The notes: generated by a model from the letters alone, not told the origin. A DNA stretch of 64,000 nt from Pararobbsia alpina (GCF_902859895.1 NZ_CADIKM010000019.1:1-64000); one strand, 5' to 3'. Positions 27,951 through 37,641 are shown, counted from the first letter of the stretch. Made by a program: numbers and translations.

Positions 27951-29027
27951 ATGAAACAGAATTTCCAGACCTTGCGTCTGGCCTCCGTCAGCCGCCATTT
28001 CACGAACGCGGAGGGCCTGCCGGTCGCCGCGCTGAAGGGACTCGACCTCGACGTGCGACGTGGCGAATTCATCGCGCTGCTCGGGCCCTCGGGCTGCGGC
28101 AAGTCCACCGCGCTCAATTGCATCGCCGGGCTCAATGCGCTCAGCGAGGGTGCGATCTGGCTCGATGACGCCCGCATCGACGTGCTGCCGCCCGAGAAGC
28201 GCGGCTTTGGGATGGTATTCCAGAACTACGCGCTGTTTCCGCATCTGAGCGTGCTCGATAACGTCGGCTTCGGACTCAAGATGCGCGGGCTGGCGCGGCG
28301 TGTCGTCGAACAGCGTGCCCGCGCCGCCCTCGAACTCGTGCAACTGGTCGGGCACGAACGCAAGCTGCCGGGACAGTTGTCGGGTGGCCAGCAACAGCGC
28401 GTCGCGATTGCGCGCGCGATCGTGATTGAGCCGCCGCTCGTGCTGATGGACGAACCCTTGTCCAATCTCGATACGAAACTGCGCATCGAGATGCGGGCCG
28501 AGATCCGACGCATCCATGGCGAGCTCGATCGCTCGACGATTTATGTGACGCATGACCAGGACGAGGCGCTGTCCATGGCCGACCGGATCGTCGTGATGCG
28601 CGAAGGCACGGTCCAGCAGATCGGCACGCCGAGACAGGTGTACGAGCGGCCCGCCAACCTGCATGTCGCGCGCTTCATCGGCTATCGGAATGTCGTGCCG
28701 TTCTCGCTCGGCACGGTCGTCGACGGGCGCGCGACGCTCAAGGCAGGTGACATCGAACTGCGGGGCACGGCGCTCGGAGCGGTTGGCCCGGGCATGGTCA
28801 GCGTGGCGATGCGGCCCGACGACTTCGAACGTTCGACTGAGGGCGGCAACTGTTTTCGTGCGGAGATCGAGACGGTCGAGTACGGCGGCCGCGAATCGTT
28901 GCTCAAGGCGCGGGCCGCATTCGGTTCACTCTATGTGCGCATTGCGGGCGATGCGGCAGTGGGCGAGACGCTGTCGCTGCGCATATCGCCCGACCGGGCC
29001 CTTGTCTACCAACAGGAGGCACACTGA
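27951..29027 (+). CDS. ABC transporter ATP-binding protein (PotA/FbpC type)
   Basis: This encodes 358 residues. Walker A G-P-S-G-C-G-K-S is at 45-52, then Q-N-Y-A-L-F-P-H-L (Q-loop), the signature L-S-G-G-Q-Q-Q-R and Walker B L-V-L-M-D-E-P-L-S-N-L-D, and the H-loop T-H-D-Q-D-E-A. A C-terminal TOBE-like domain (about 260-350) is present, as in PotA, FbpC and UgpC. It energises the two permeases that follow; its stop overlaps the next start (29027). It begins 9 bp after the substrate-binding protein gene. Confidence 0.95.
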   Translation: MKQNFQTLRLASVSRHFTNAEGLPVAALKGLDLDVRRGEFIALLGPSGCGKSTALNCIAGLNALSEGAIWLDDARIDVLPPEKRGFGMVFQNYALFPHLSVLDNVGFGLKMRGLARRVVEQRARAALELVQLVGHERKLPGQLSGGQQQRVAIARAIVIEPPLVLMDEPLSNLDTKLRIEMRAEIRRIHGELDRSTIYVTHDQDEALSMADRIVVMREGTVQQIGTPRQVYERPANLHVARFIGYRNVVPFSLGTVVDGRATLKAGDIELRGTALGAVGPGMVSVAMRPDDFERSTEGGNCFRAEIETVEYGGRESLLKARAAFGSLYVRIAGDAAVGETLSLRISPDRALVYQQEAH

Positions 29028-29917
29028 TGGCGAGCCTGAGCGGATCCACCGGCGGCCGTCTGCGCGCGGCCCGTTTCGATCCGAAGGCGATGCTGCTCAC
29101 GCCAGCCTTGCTCGCGCTGGTCGCCTTGTTCATCTATCCGTTCGCTTATGGCGTCGTGTTGTCGCTGAGGTCGGCGGATGGCGGTGGCGTCTGGGCCAAC
29201 TATGCCCATTTCTTCACCGATGCGACGATGTGGCCGACCATCCTGGTCACACTCAAGCTCGCGGTGCCCGCGACACTGATCAATGTGCTCGGCGCACTAC
29301 CCGTCGCGTTCGCGCTGCGCCGCCACTCGCCGTACCAGAAGCTGGTGACTGCGCTGCTCGTGATTCCCGTGACGCTCGGAACGGTATTGATCGCCGACGG
29401 CATGCTGACGTATTTCGGCCCCAACGGCTGGTTTCCGCAAGCCCTTCACGGCTTGCATCTCTATCACGATGAGGTCCGGCTCACGCACAACTACTGGGGT
29501 GTGTTGATCTCGCTCGTGATCTCGGGTTTCCCGTTCGCTTTCCTGCTGGTGCTGTCGTATGTGACGGGCATCGACCCGACGCTCGCACGCGCCGCCGCGA
29601 CGCTCGGCGCGAGTCCCTGGGAGCAGTTCCGCCGCATCTATTTGCCGCTGCTTGCACCGGGGCTCACGATGGCAGCCTGCCTGTCGTTCGTGCAGGCGTT
29701 CTCGGTGTTTCCCTCAGCGATTCTGCTCGGCGCGCCAGCCGGCCGGACACGCGTCATATCGATCGCGGCCTACGAGGCGGCGTTCGAAAACTACGACTAC
29801 CCGATGGCATCGGCCATCGCGATCGTGATGGGCTTCGTGCAATTGCTGATCGTGGCGGGCATGTTGTCGATGCGGCGCGCGTTCTATAGTGGTCCGACGA
29901 CGGGAGGGAAGGGATGA
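29027..29917 (+). CDS. ABC transporter permease (first)
   Basis: This encodes 296 residues with six membrane helices and the EAA loop A-A-A-T-L-G-A-S-P-W-E-Q-F-R-R-I-Y-L-P (about 185-203), the contact with the ATPase. It belongs to the PotB/CysU type. The start overlaps the ATPase gene stop, and its own end overlaps the second permease by four bases. The loop after helix 3 (G-P-N-G-W-F-P-Q-A-L-H-G) is typical of iron and polyamine permeases. Confidence 0.9.
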   Translation: MASLSGSTGGRLRAARFDPKAMLLTPALLALVALFIYPFAYGVVLSLRSADGGGVWANYAHFFTDATMWPTILVTLKLAVPATLINVLGALPVAFALRRHSPYQKLVTALLVIPVTLGTVLIADGMLTYFGPNGWFPQALHGLHLYHDEVRLTHNYWGVLISLVISGFPFAFLLVLSYVTGIDPTLARAAATLGASPWEQFRRIYLPLLAPGLTMAACLSFVQAFSVFPSAILLGAPAGRTRVISIAAYEAAFENYDYPMASAIAIVMGFVQLLIVAGMLSMRRAFYSGPTTGGKG

Positions 29918-30840
29918 ATCCGTCACAGCCCGCGATCAAGGCCCGCGACGCCCGCTCCGGCGCCGCCACCCAGGGCGAAACACCGATCCGGCATGGCAAG
30001 CCGCCACGGCCCCTCGCGATGCGGCTTTATCGTTTGCTCGTCTGGAGCGTCATGGTGTTTTTCCTGCTCAACGTGTTGCTGATGATCGCGACCGTCGCGA
30101 TGAACTCGGTCGCGACACGCTGGTTCGGCACGCCCTTGCCCCAGAGCTTCACGCTGCACTGGTACGCGCAGGCGTGGGAGGACTTCCAGCTTGCGGCGGT
30201 ATTGCGCGTCACGGTCGAAGTGGTGGGAGCGGTCGTGCTGCTGTCGATCGTGTTCGGCGTGCCGGCCGCCTATGCGCTCGCGCGTGTCCAGTTTCCGGGC
30301 AAGCGGTTCGTGTTGCTGATCTTCCTGCTGCCGCTCATGGTGCCGCCCGTGACCTATGGCATTCCGATGGCCACGGCGATGTATCGCTGCGGGTTGGCCG
30401 GCACCCTCGCAGGGGTGATTCTCGCGAATTGGGTGCCGTCGCTGCCCTTCGTGATTCTCGTGATGACGCCGTTCATCGAACAGATCGATCCGAATCTGGA
30501 ATCGGCCGCGCGGATCTTTGGTGCGAACACCTTCCGGTACTTCCGCCATGTGCTGCTGCCCTTGCTCGTGCCCGGGATGCTCGCGGCGGGTCTGCTCGTG
30601 CTCGTGCGCACGATCGGCATGTTCGAGCTGACGTTCTTCACGGCGGGGCCGGGGACACAGACGCTCGTGGTTGCCTTGTATTACGCCGTGTTCTCGACGG
30701 GGGTGCGCGCCTCGCAATCGATCGATGCGATGGCGATGATCTACATGGGCATCACGCTGGTGTGGGTGTTGATCGCGCTGCAGTTCGTGAGCCCGACGCA
30801 GCTCGTGAGCCGCGTCAAGGAGCAGCGTCACGACGGCTAG
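29914..30840 (+). CDS. ABC transporter permease (second)
   Basis: This encodes 308 residues of the PotC type. A ~40-residue cytosolic N-terminus (P-S-Q-P-A-I-K-A-R-D-A-R) precedes six helices. The EAA loop is S-A-A-R-I-F-G-A-N-T-F-R-Y-F-R-H-V-L-L-P (about 190-208). ATGA overlap with the first permease indicates coupled translation. It ends the importer operon, and GC-rich hairpins (for example CCCGGCC/GGCCGGG at 30945-30963) lie between it and the convergent aldo/keto reductase gene. Confidence 0.9.
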   Translation: MNPSQPAIKARDARSGAATQGETPIRHGKPPRPLAMRLYRLLVWSVMVFFLLNVLLMIATVAMNSVATRWFGTPLPQSFTLHWYAQAWEDFQLAAVLRVTVEVVGAVVLLSIVFGVPAAYALARVQFPGKRFVLLIFLLPLMVPPVTYGIPMATAMYRCGLAGTLAGVILANWVPSLPFVILVMTPFIEQIDPNLESAARIFGANTFRYFRHVLLPLLVPGMLAAGLLVLVRTIGMFELTFFTAGPGTQTLVVALYYAVFSTGVRASQSIDAMAMIYMGITLVWVLIALQFVSPTQLVSRVKEQRHDG

Positions 30841-30976
30841 GCAAGGCAGGCCGGTACGATACGTGCCGGTCCAACCTATGTCGAATGACCTTGCCGACGG
30901 GATCAAGGCCGACAGGACCTGGGCTCGAAACTATCCGAGCTTCACCCGGCCATGAGGGCCGGGCGGAGTTCAAGCA

Positions 30977-31957
30977 TTACCAGCGCTGATGCACGTGCGG
31001 CCTGATCAGACGTTCGTACGTATCGCGCACGGCAGCCATCTGCTTGTCAGTGAGGGCCGGCAGGCTGGCCGCCTTCGCATTGCCCGCGGCCTGCTCGGCG
31101 TTCTTCGCGCCGGGGATCGCGACCGTGACGGCGTCGAACATCAGGATCCAGCGCAGCGCGAGCTGGGCGAGCGGAACATTGCCCGAAATCGCACGCAACT
31201 CCTCGACGGCCTGCAGGCCGACGTCGTAAGGCACACCTGAAAACGTCTCGCCGACATCGAACGCTTCGCCGTGACGGTTGAACTGGCGATGGTCGTCCGC
31301 CGCGAACGTGCTTTGCGTGGACAGCTTGCCGGTCAGCAAGCCGCTCGCCAGCGGCACGCGCGCGATGATCGCGACCTGCTGTTCGAGCGCACGCGCGAAG
31401 AAGCGTTCGATCGGGCGCAGGCGGAACATATTGAAGATGATCTGCACGCTCGTGATCGGATATTCGAGAGCCTTGAGCGCTTGCTCGACGTTCTCGACCG
31501 ACACGCCGTAGGACTTGAGCTTGCCCTTCACGACCATCTTGTCGAGCGCTTCGAAGATCTCCGGCCGATAGTAGACTTCGGTCGGCGGACAATGCAGCTG
31601 GACGACATCGAGCGCGTCGACTTCGAGATTGCGCAGCGAATCGTCGATATACCGTTCGAGCACCGCCGGCGTATAGCCCGCCGACACGTGCGGGTTGACC
31701 TTGCGGCCGGCCTTGGTCGCGACCACCAGGCCGTCGCGGCCGCGCGACTTCAGCACGCGCGCAATCAGCCGCTCCGAGCGGCCGTCGCCGTACACGTCGG
31801 CCGTGTCGATGAAGGTCATGCCCTGGTCGAGCGCCGCGTTGAGCGCGCTTTCCGCATCGCGGTCAGACACATCACCCCAGCTGCCACCGATCGCCCATGC
31901 GCCGAAACCGATTTCGGATACCTGCCAGCCCGTCTTGCCAAAAGGACGCTTCTGCAA
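30977..31957 (-). CDS. aldo/keto reductase
   Basis: This encodes 326 residues. R-P-F-G-K-T-G-W-Q-V-S-E-I-G-F-G-A-W opens it, then the catalytic motif D-T-A-D-V-Y-G-D-G-R-S-E (about 45-56), L-Q-L-H-C-P-P and a C-terminal V-A-I-P-G-A-K-N-A-E-Q. It reduces carbonyls with NAD(P)H; substrate unknown. The start is the TTG at 31957 with GAGGAG 6 bp upstream. An in-frame ATG at 32002 exists, but the residues between are not family-like. It is convergent with the ABC importer, so a functional link is uncertain. Confidence 0.85.
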   Translation of the reverse strand: MQKRPFGKTGWQVSEIGFGAWAIGGSWGDVSDRDAESALNAALDQGMTFIDTADVYGDGRSERLIARVLKSRGRDGLVVATKAGRKVNPHVSAGYTPAVLERYIDDSLRNLEVDALDVVQLHCPPTEVYYRPEIFEALDKMVVKGKLKSYGVSVENVEQALKALEYPITSVQIIFNMFRLRPIERFFARALEQQVAIIARVPLASGLLTGKLSTQSTFAADDHRQFNRHGEAFDVGETFSGVPYDVGLQAVEELRAISGNVPLAQLALRWILMFDAVTVAIPGAKNAEQAAGNAKAASLPALTDKQMAAVRDTYERLIRPHVHQRW

Positions 31958-32545
31958 TGTCTTCTCCTCAAGTAAGCGCGGGCCGCCGAGGCGCCACGCC
32001 ATGTCTTTTCCACCGGCTCTTTTCTACCGGTTCTTTTGCATCGGCTGGCAGTGTAGCGCGTCGGACGAAAATTCGAGACAGGCCGTGACAGTCGACCGGC
32101 ACTAAACAGCGGCCCGGTTCAAATGTTCGCCGATCGTTGCGGCAGTGGCCCTCTATTGAATGAGGTTTTTCCCCTGAATTGGGGATTGGAAGCGCCCTTA
32201 TTAAACTGATTTTTGATTCATCATTTGAATTCGGGATTCTTCGTATTCAATATTGATAACAATAATGATGTTATTAACTTTATTATGTGGGCGCTATCGT
32301 TTGCGCACTGCAGTCGCTCTTTTTATTCATACAAATAGGCCGTCCGGTCAATCGTACGTTCGAAGGCGTCATCGAACGGTCAAGCGTACCGGGCTATTCC
32401 GGCCCGACCTCGAAAATGCGCGTTGATCACGAATATTTAACGCGTCACACAAGCCATACATAAAATTCATGCCGGTGCGCTTTCTTAATTAATGCGATAG
32501 CGTTAGTCTACCCAGGCTACCGAAACATGTTTTTGGGAGACGAAG
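31958..32545. other. AT-rich intergenic block with repeats
   Basis: This 588-bp spacer is much richer in A+T than its surroundings, especially 32150-32300. It contains a dyad ATAACA-N7-TGTTAT (32256-32274), a direct repeat CGGTCA-A-(T/G)-CGTAC at 32345-32357 and 32377-32389 (32 bp apart), and a 7-bp hairpin CGTTCGA/TCGAACG (32357-32378) between them. No gene was found. It is the promoter region of the coiled-coil gene at 32546 and probably a binding region for one or more regulators or for a nucleoid protein. Confidence 0.6.
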
Positions 32546-32893
32546 ATGGGTATGTTCATTTACGGTCAGCAACCTGGAGCGGGTATGGAGAACCGGTTGA
32601 GTTCGCATCCCCTGTTGCCGCTGGAAGACGATGACGTGCTCGAGCAAAGCCTCGCGAACGAGATCGCGCAGTTGCGCCTCGAGATCAAGCGACGCGACAA
32701 CCTGCTCCAGGAGCGCGACCGGCTGCTGCGTGAATGGATGCTCTCGCAGGAAGCGTTCAAGAGCTTGTTTCGCAAGTACGGGCGCCTGCCTGACGGCCGC
32801 ATGATCGTCGACTTGCCGAGCGACGAGAAGTCGAAACTCATTGAGGACGAGGAGGCGGCGATCCTGCGCATTCGTCCGGACCTCGCGCGCTAG
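32546..32893 (+). CDS. small coiled-coil protein of unknown function
   Basis: This encodes 115 residues. A flexible Gly/Gln-rich N-terminus (M-G-M-F-I-Y-G-Q-Q-P-G) leads into a strongly charged amphipathic helix (about 30-75, E-Q-S-L-A-N-E-I-A-Q-L-R-L-E-I-K), likely a coiled coil, and a short acidic C-terminus. No membrane segment. GGGAGACGA supplies the ribosome site. I do not recognise the family. The gene follows a long AT-rich upstream region, unlike its neighbours, and its stop codon overlaps the stop of the convergent LacI gene (shared CTAG). Confidence 0.65.
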   Translation: MGMFIYGQQPGAGMENRLSSHPLLPLEDDDVLEQSLANEIAQLRLEIKRRDNLLQERDRLLREWMLSQEAFKSLFRKYGRLPDGRMIVDLPSDEKSKLIEDEEAAILRIRPDLAR

Positions 32894-34101
32894 GTGCTTT
32901 CCCGTCGGGTCAAGGTGAAGCCGACGTCGATCCGGCTTTTTTTCGGTGTTTCGCCGTTGAGGATCTGGAGTAGAAGCTGGGCGGCCTGAAAGCCAATTTC
33001 GTAACGCGGCGTGGTGATTGTCGTGATCGACGGGGTTGACCAGGCTGACGAGGGCAGGTCGTTGAAACCCGCAATCGCGATGTCGTCGGGTACGCGGATC
33101 CCGCGCCGCTGGCACTCGAACAGCGCTCCGAGCGCAAGGTCGTCGTTGCAGCAGAAGATCGCATCGCAATCGGGTGCCCGCTCAAGCATCTGGATCAGCA
33201 ACTTCGAACCAAGCCCAACATTCGACGGCTCACTCGTCAGCACTTCGAGATCGCAGTCGAACCCCGCTTCGCGCAACGCGCGACGAAAACCCGCACGGCG
33301 CTGCATCGTGCGTGGGTCGAGTTGGGCTGCGACAAAGCCGGGCCGCCGGTAGCCGCGTTCGAGCAGATAGTTCGTGATGGCGAAGCCGGCCATCTGCTGC
33401 GAAAAGCCCACCGACCATTCGCCGGGAGTCTGGCTCAGATCGTACATATGGACCACGGGCACCCGCGCGGCCGAAAGCCGCTGCCGGATCGTTTCCGACT
33501 CGTCGATTCCCGTGACGAGGAAGCCGTCCGGGGCATGCGTGAGGTAGGTCGAGAGCAACTCGGTCTGGGTGACCGGCGAATAGTTCGTATTGCCGATGAG
33601 AAACTGGTAGCCGGCCGGGCCCAGACAATCCTGGATGCCCGCGAGGGTTTCGACAAACACCGCATTGGACAGCGAGGGCACCAGCACGCCGACCACACGT
33701 GAACGCGACGAGGCGAGGGTGCGCGCCGCGTGGCTCGGCACATACCCGAGTGCGGCCACCGCCGCCTCGACCCGCGTACGCGCTTCGGGCAGGACCTGGG
33801 AAGGGCTTTTGAGTGCGCGCGAGACGGTCATCGGGCTGACCTTCGCACGCAGCGCGACGTCGGCGATCGTCACGCGTCCGCTCGGTCGGCGGCGCGCCGG
33901 CTTGCGCGGCGAGGCCGTCACAATGGGTTCATCGAGACTGCCGCTATCACCGCTGCCGCCGCTGCCGATAATGCGCCGGCCCGTCGCCATGCCGTGCCGA
34001 GGCGCTGACGTGTCGGGATTCGCCACCGTGGGTGTCGTGGGCGCATTCGGGTTTACCGGCCATTCGGCCGGCTTGGCAGCGCCGGTCAGATTTTTTTTCA
34101 T
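32890..34101 (-). CDS. LacI family transcriptional regulator with N-terminal extension
   Basis: This encodes 403 residues. The LacI helix-turn-helix V-T-I-A-D-V-A-L-R-A-K-V-S-P-M-T-V-S-R-A-L begins near residue 77, followed by the hinge and a periplasmic-binding-like effector domain (about 135-400; V-G-V-L-V-P-S-L-S-N-A-V-F, P-V-V-H-M-Y-D). The first ~75 residues are a Pro/Gly/Ser-rich extension absent from typical LacI proteins. A later start is possible, but no internal Met lies close to the HTH. The GntR/IdnR-like subgroup (sugar acids) is the nearest in style. Neighbouring genes give no clear target. Convergent with the coiled-coil gene. Confidence 0.85.
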   Translation of the reverse strand: MKKNLTGAAKPAEWPVNPNAPTTPTVANPDTSAPRHGMATGRRIIGSGGSGDSGSLDEPIVTASPRKPARRRPSGRVTIADVALRAKVSPMTVSRALKSPSQVLPEARTRVEAAVAALGYVPSHAARTLASSRSRVVGVLVPSLSNAVFVETLAGIQDCLGPAGYQFLIGNTNYSPVTQTELLSTYLTHAPDGFLVTGIDESETIRQRLSAARVPVVHMYDLSQTPGEWSVGFSQQMAGFAITNYLLERGYRRPGFVAAQLDPRTMQRRAGFRRALREAGFDCDLEVLTSEPSNVGLGSKLLIQMLERAPDCDAIFCCNDDLALGALFECQRRGIRVPDDIAIAGFNDLPSSAWSTPSITTITTPRYEIGFQAAQLLLQILNGETPKKSRIDVGFTLTRREST

Positions 34102-34227
34102 GCGCGAGTATCGCCCTGCGCGCAGTTGAAGGGAAGTCTCAGGAAGCCGACTTTTCGATGTGACGTTGCGGTGCGGTGCAGTGTGGCGATATTGCGGCGC
34201 GGGGGCTTGCCGGCGGGATTCAAACCC

Positions 34228-34902
34228 TCAGTCGATTGTCTCGATCAGGCCGGCTTCGTCATGGGCCACGCGATTGACGTCCTGGCTCACGCGGTGAAAC
34301 GCGAGATCGTTACGCTCCGAGGAGGCCTGCAGGGCGAGGACGTTCAACTCGGCTGCGCCGAGCGAGGTGTCGAGCCAGCGTCGCGCCGTATCGTCATCGA
34401 ACACCAGCGGGCGGTGCGCGTGGACATCGACAAGGCCGCCGCTACGCGCAACGGTTACGATGACGCAGCCGTCGCCCGGCTGGTGCTCGAGCGCATCCCG
34501 GACGCTCGACAAACCCGCGAGCAGCATGGGAAACCGGGAGTGCCGGTAGATGTAATAGGGCTGGGCGACAGTCGATTCCGTACGCCATTCATACCAGCCG
34601 TCGGCCGGCACGATCACGCGCCCGTACCGCCACAGCTCACGGAAGTAACCCGATGCCGCCGCGCTGTCGCTGCGCGCGTTGATCGCCTGCGGCAGATGCT
34701 GGCGTGTCGCCCAGGCCGGGCGGTAGCCCCAGCGGATCGTGCGAATCGTCTGGTCGGGGAACATCACGAGCGGATGCGCGCCCGGCGCGAGATTGAAGCC
34801 GGGCCGCCGGTCCGCGGGATCGAACATCAGCACGGGGCTCGCGAAGCCGATGGCGCGTGCATAATCGCGTGCATCTCGATACTGCGCAATTCGGCCGCAC
34901 AT
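34228..34902 (-). CDS. SRAP domain protein (YedK/HMCES family)
   Basis: This encodes 224 residues. SRAP proteins crosslink covalently to abasic sites in single-stranded DNA through Cys2 and shield them. All key residues are in place: C2 (M-C-G-R), N75 (I-N-A-R-S-D), E105 (D-G-W-Y-E-W) and H161 (V-H-A-H-R-P). GAGGTGAG just before the ATG supports the start, and it places Cys at position 2 after Met removal, as required. It stands alone between the LacI and oxidase genes. Confidence 0.9.
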   Translation of the reverse strand: MCGRIAQYRDARDYARAIGFASPVLMFDPADRRPGFNLAPGAHPLVMFPDQTIRTIRWGYRPAWATRQHLPQAINARSDSAAASGYFRELWRYGRVIVPADGWYEWRTESTVAQPYYIYRHSRFPMLLAGLSSVRDALEHQPGDGCVIVTVARSGGLVDVHAHRPLVFDDDTARRWLDTSLGAAELNVLALQASSERNDLAFHRVSQDVNRVAHDEAGLIETID

Positions 34903-34997
34903 CGCTCACCTCGGAATCCCGTCCACATTCCAGATCAAGCGTAGCGCAAGCGCGCGGCACACGAAAGCGCGTATTGCGCCTTCAATGTCACCGATGC

Positions 34998-36524
34998 TTA
35001 TCGGACACCGCCGATGACCTTGCCCGGGTTCATGCGTCCGTGCGGATCGAGTGCCTGCTTGAGTGTGCGCATCAGGCCGAGTTCCACGGCGGACTTGGTG
35101 CGCGCGTTGTCCTCGATCTTGAGACGTCCGAGTCCATGTTCGGCACTGATGCTGCCGTGGTGAGCGACGACGCTATCGTAGACGAGTCGGTTCAGCTGTT
35201 CCTGATAGCGATTCAGAAAGGCGCGCGCATCGCCGCCTTCGGGCGTCTGCACGTTGTAGTGGAGATTGCCGTCGCCGAGATGCCCGAACACCACCATACG
35301 CGCGCCCGGGGCGGCGGCGGCGATGAGCGCGTCGGTATAGTCGATGAAGTGGCCGATCCGCGAAATCGGTACGGCGATATCGTGCTTGATGTTCAACCCC
35401 TCCTCGGCCTGCGCGAGCGGAATGTGCTCGCGCAGATCCCAGAACGCGCGCGAGGCGGTCAGGCTTTCGGCGACGACCGCGTCGAGCACGAGGCCGTCGT
35501 CGAAGGCGGTTTCCATCATGCCTTCGAACAGGCCGCGCGCATGCGCTTCGCTCTCGTTGTCTGACAGTTCGAGGAGTACGACCTGCGGATAACGTTGGGC
35601 GAAGGGATAACGCATCTGTGGGAAATGCCGTCTGACCAACTCGAGGCAGAAATCCGACATGAGTTCGAAACCCGTGAGCAGCGGACCGGCCGCGCCTTGT
35701 GCGAGTTCGAGCAACTTGAGTGCGGCGTGCGGCGAGCTGACCGCGGCGAGCGCCGTGACCTGCGCGGCGGGCTGCGGATACAGTTTCATGACGGCGGCGG
35801 TAATCACGCCGAGCGTGCCTTCAGCGCCGATGAAGAGGTCGCGCAGATCATAGCCTGTGTTGTCCTTGCGCAGTCCGCGCAGACCGTTCCAGATCTCGCC
35901 GGCCGGCGTGACAACCTCGAGGCCCAGGCAGAGTTCGCGCGTGGTTCCGTAGCAAAGCACAGCGGTGCCGCCCGCATTGGTCGCGAGATTCCCGCCGATC
36001 GTGCAGCTGCCTTCGGCCGCGAGGCTGAGCGGGAACAGACGGCCTGCCGCGCGCGCGGCGTCTTGTACTTCGGCGAGTATGCAACCCGCTTCCACCGTGA
36101 TCGTGTTGTTGGCCGGATCGATCGACCGCACCGCGCGCAGACGGCCGAGTGACAGCACCGCCTGTGTGCCGCTTTCGTCGGGCGTCGCACCGCCCGAGAG
36201 GCCCGTGTTGCCACCTTGCGGGACCAGTGCGACGTCGTGCCGCGCAGCGATCCGGACTGCCTCGGCGACCTCCTCGGTGCTGCCCGGACGCAGGACCGCA
36301 CGGGCCTGCCCGATATAGCGTTTGCGCCAGTCCGTCAGATAGCTGGCCATGTCGGTCGCCGTGATCAGCACATTCGAGGCGCCCAGCGCGGCGATGCACT
36401 CGGCGACGAACGGGTCAGCCGGATTTGAACGGGAGGGGACCGCGGCGCGATCGGAAAGATCCGAAAGGTTCGAGCCATCGGAAGAGTCCGGATGGCCGGT
36501 GCGGGAATCGGTGGGCGGGTTCAA
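34998..36524 (-). CDS. FAD-binding oxidase, D-2-hydroxyacid/glycolate dehydrogenase type
   Basis: This encodes 508 residues of the VAO/PCMH flavoprotein family. The FAD domain includes P-Q-G-G-N-T-G-L-S-G-G-A-T-P and G-S-C-T-I-G-G-N-L-A-T-N-A-G-G. The C-terminal half has H-L-G-D-G-N-L-H-Y-N and S-A-E-H-G-L-G, as in D-lactate, glycolate and D-2-hydroxyglutarate dehydrogenases. It oxidises a D-2-hydroxyacid; which one is unknown. The start is TTG at 36524 with AGGAG 7 bp upstream; the first ~35 residues are low-complexity. It ends a likely operon with DUF2069 and wrbA upstream. Confidence 0.85.
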   Translation of the reverse strand: MNPPTDSRTGHPDSSDGSNLSDLSDRAAVPSRSNPADPFVAECIAALGASNVLITATDMASYLTDWRKRYIGQARAVLRPGSTEEVAEAVRIAARHDVALVPQGGNTGLSGGATPDESGTQAVLSLGRLRAVRSIDPANNTITVEAGCILAEVQDAARAAGRLFPLSLAAEGSCTIGGNLATNAGGTAVLCYGTTRELCLGLEVVTPAGEIWNGLRGLRKDNTGYDLRDLFIGAEGTLGVITAAVMKLYPQPAAQVTALAAVSSPHAALKLLELAQGAAGPLLTGFELMSDFCLELVRRHFPQMRYPFAQRYPQVVLLELSDNESEAHARGLFEGMMETAFDDGLVLDAVVAESLTASRAFWDLREHIPLAQAEEGLNIKHDIAVPISRIGHFIDYTDALIAAAAPGARMVVFGHLGDGNLHYNVQTPEGGDARAFLNRYQEQLNRLVYDSVVAHHGSISAEHGLGRLKIEDNARTKSAVELGLMRTLKQALDPHGRMNPGKVIGGVR

Positions 36525-36539
36525 TTCGGGCTCCTGTCG

Positions 36540-36950
36540 CTACTGATCTGTTTCTGCTTCTTGTTCGAGCGCGGCGCGGCGCTTTGCTTCCTGCTTGAAG
36601 GGCTTGACATACCAGATGGCGCAGACGAAGTAGATCAGCGACAGCGCCGCTTCGCTCCAGGCGAGCGAGGCGATTGGCGCGGGGTCGCTCCAGCCGCGTA
36701 CGACGCCTTCAGTGAAATAGGCCAGCACCAGCATGCTCGACCATTGCAATGTGTACAGACTGCGCCGCATGACGCCGTAGAGCGGCAACAACAGCGGCAC
36801 GATCTTGAGCACGAGCAGCGAGCCGCCCGGACGCAGCGGTGCGAGCCAGGCTTCCCAGGCGAAGCACAGCACGATCAGTACGATCAGGGCCATGCGGGCC
36901 GTGCGGTAGAGGGTGAAACTGGCGAGGGTATTGGTCGGGTTGGGAGTCAT
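36540..36950 (-). CDS. DUF2069 membrane protein
   Basis: This encodes 136 residues with four predicted helices. W-E-A-W-L-A-P-L-R-P-G-G and Y-F-T-E-G-V-V-R are the DUF2069 signatures. I prefer the ATG at 36950 with CAGGTGA upstream; a GTG at 36971 that overlaps the wrbA stop is an alternative. Beta-proteobacteria place this gene right after wrbA, as here. Function unknown. Confidence 0.8.
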   Translation of the reverse strand: MTPNPTNTLASFTLYRTARMALIVLIVLCFAWEAWLAPLRPGGSLLVLKIVPLLLPLYGVMRRSLYTLQWSSMLVLAYFTEGVVRGWSDPAPIASLAWSEAALSLIYFVCAIWYVKPFKQEAKRRAALEQEAETDQ

Positions 36951-36967
36951 TGTGTCACCTGAGCGTG

Positions 36968-37615
<648 letters not shown>

Positions 37616-37641
37616 TTATAGGGGCCACCCTGGAGGCGGCC

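Noticed and set aside
26868..28664. Minus-strand 598-codon frame opposite the ABC genes
   Set aside because: It crosses the boundary of two well-recognised genes and has shadow composition.
32256..32274. Possible Fur box in the AT-rich spacer
   Set aside because: The dyad ATAACA-N7-TGTTAT departs too far from the GATAAT repeats of Fur sites; kept only as an unnamed dyad.
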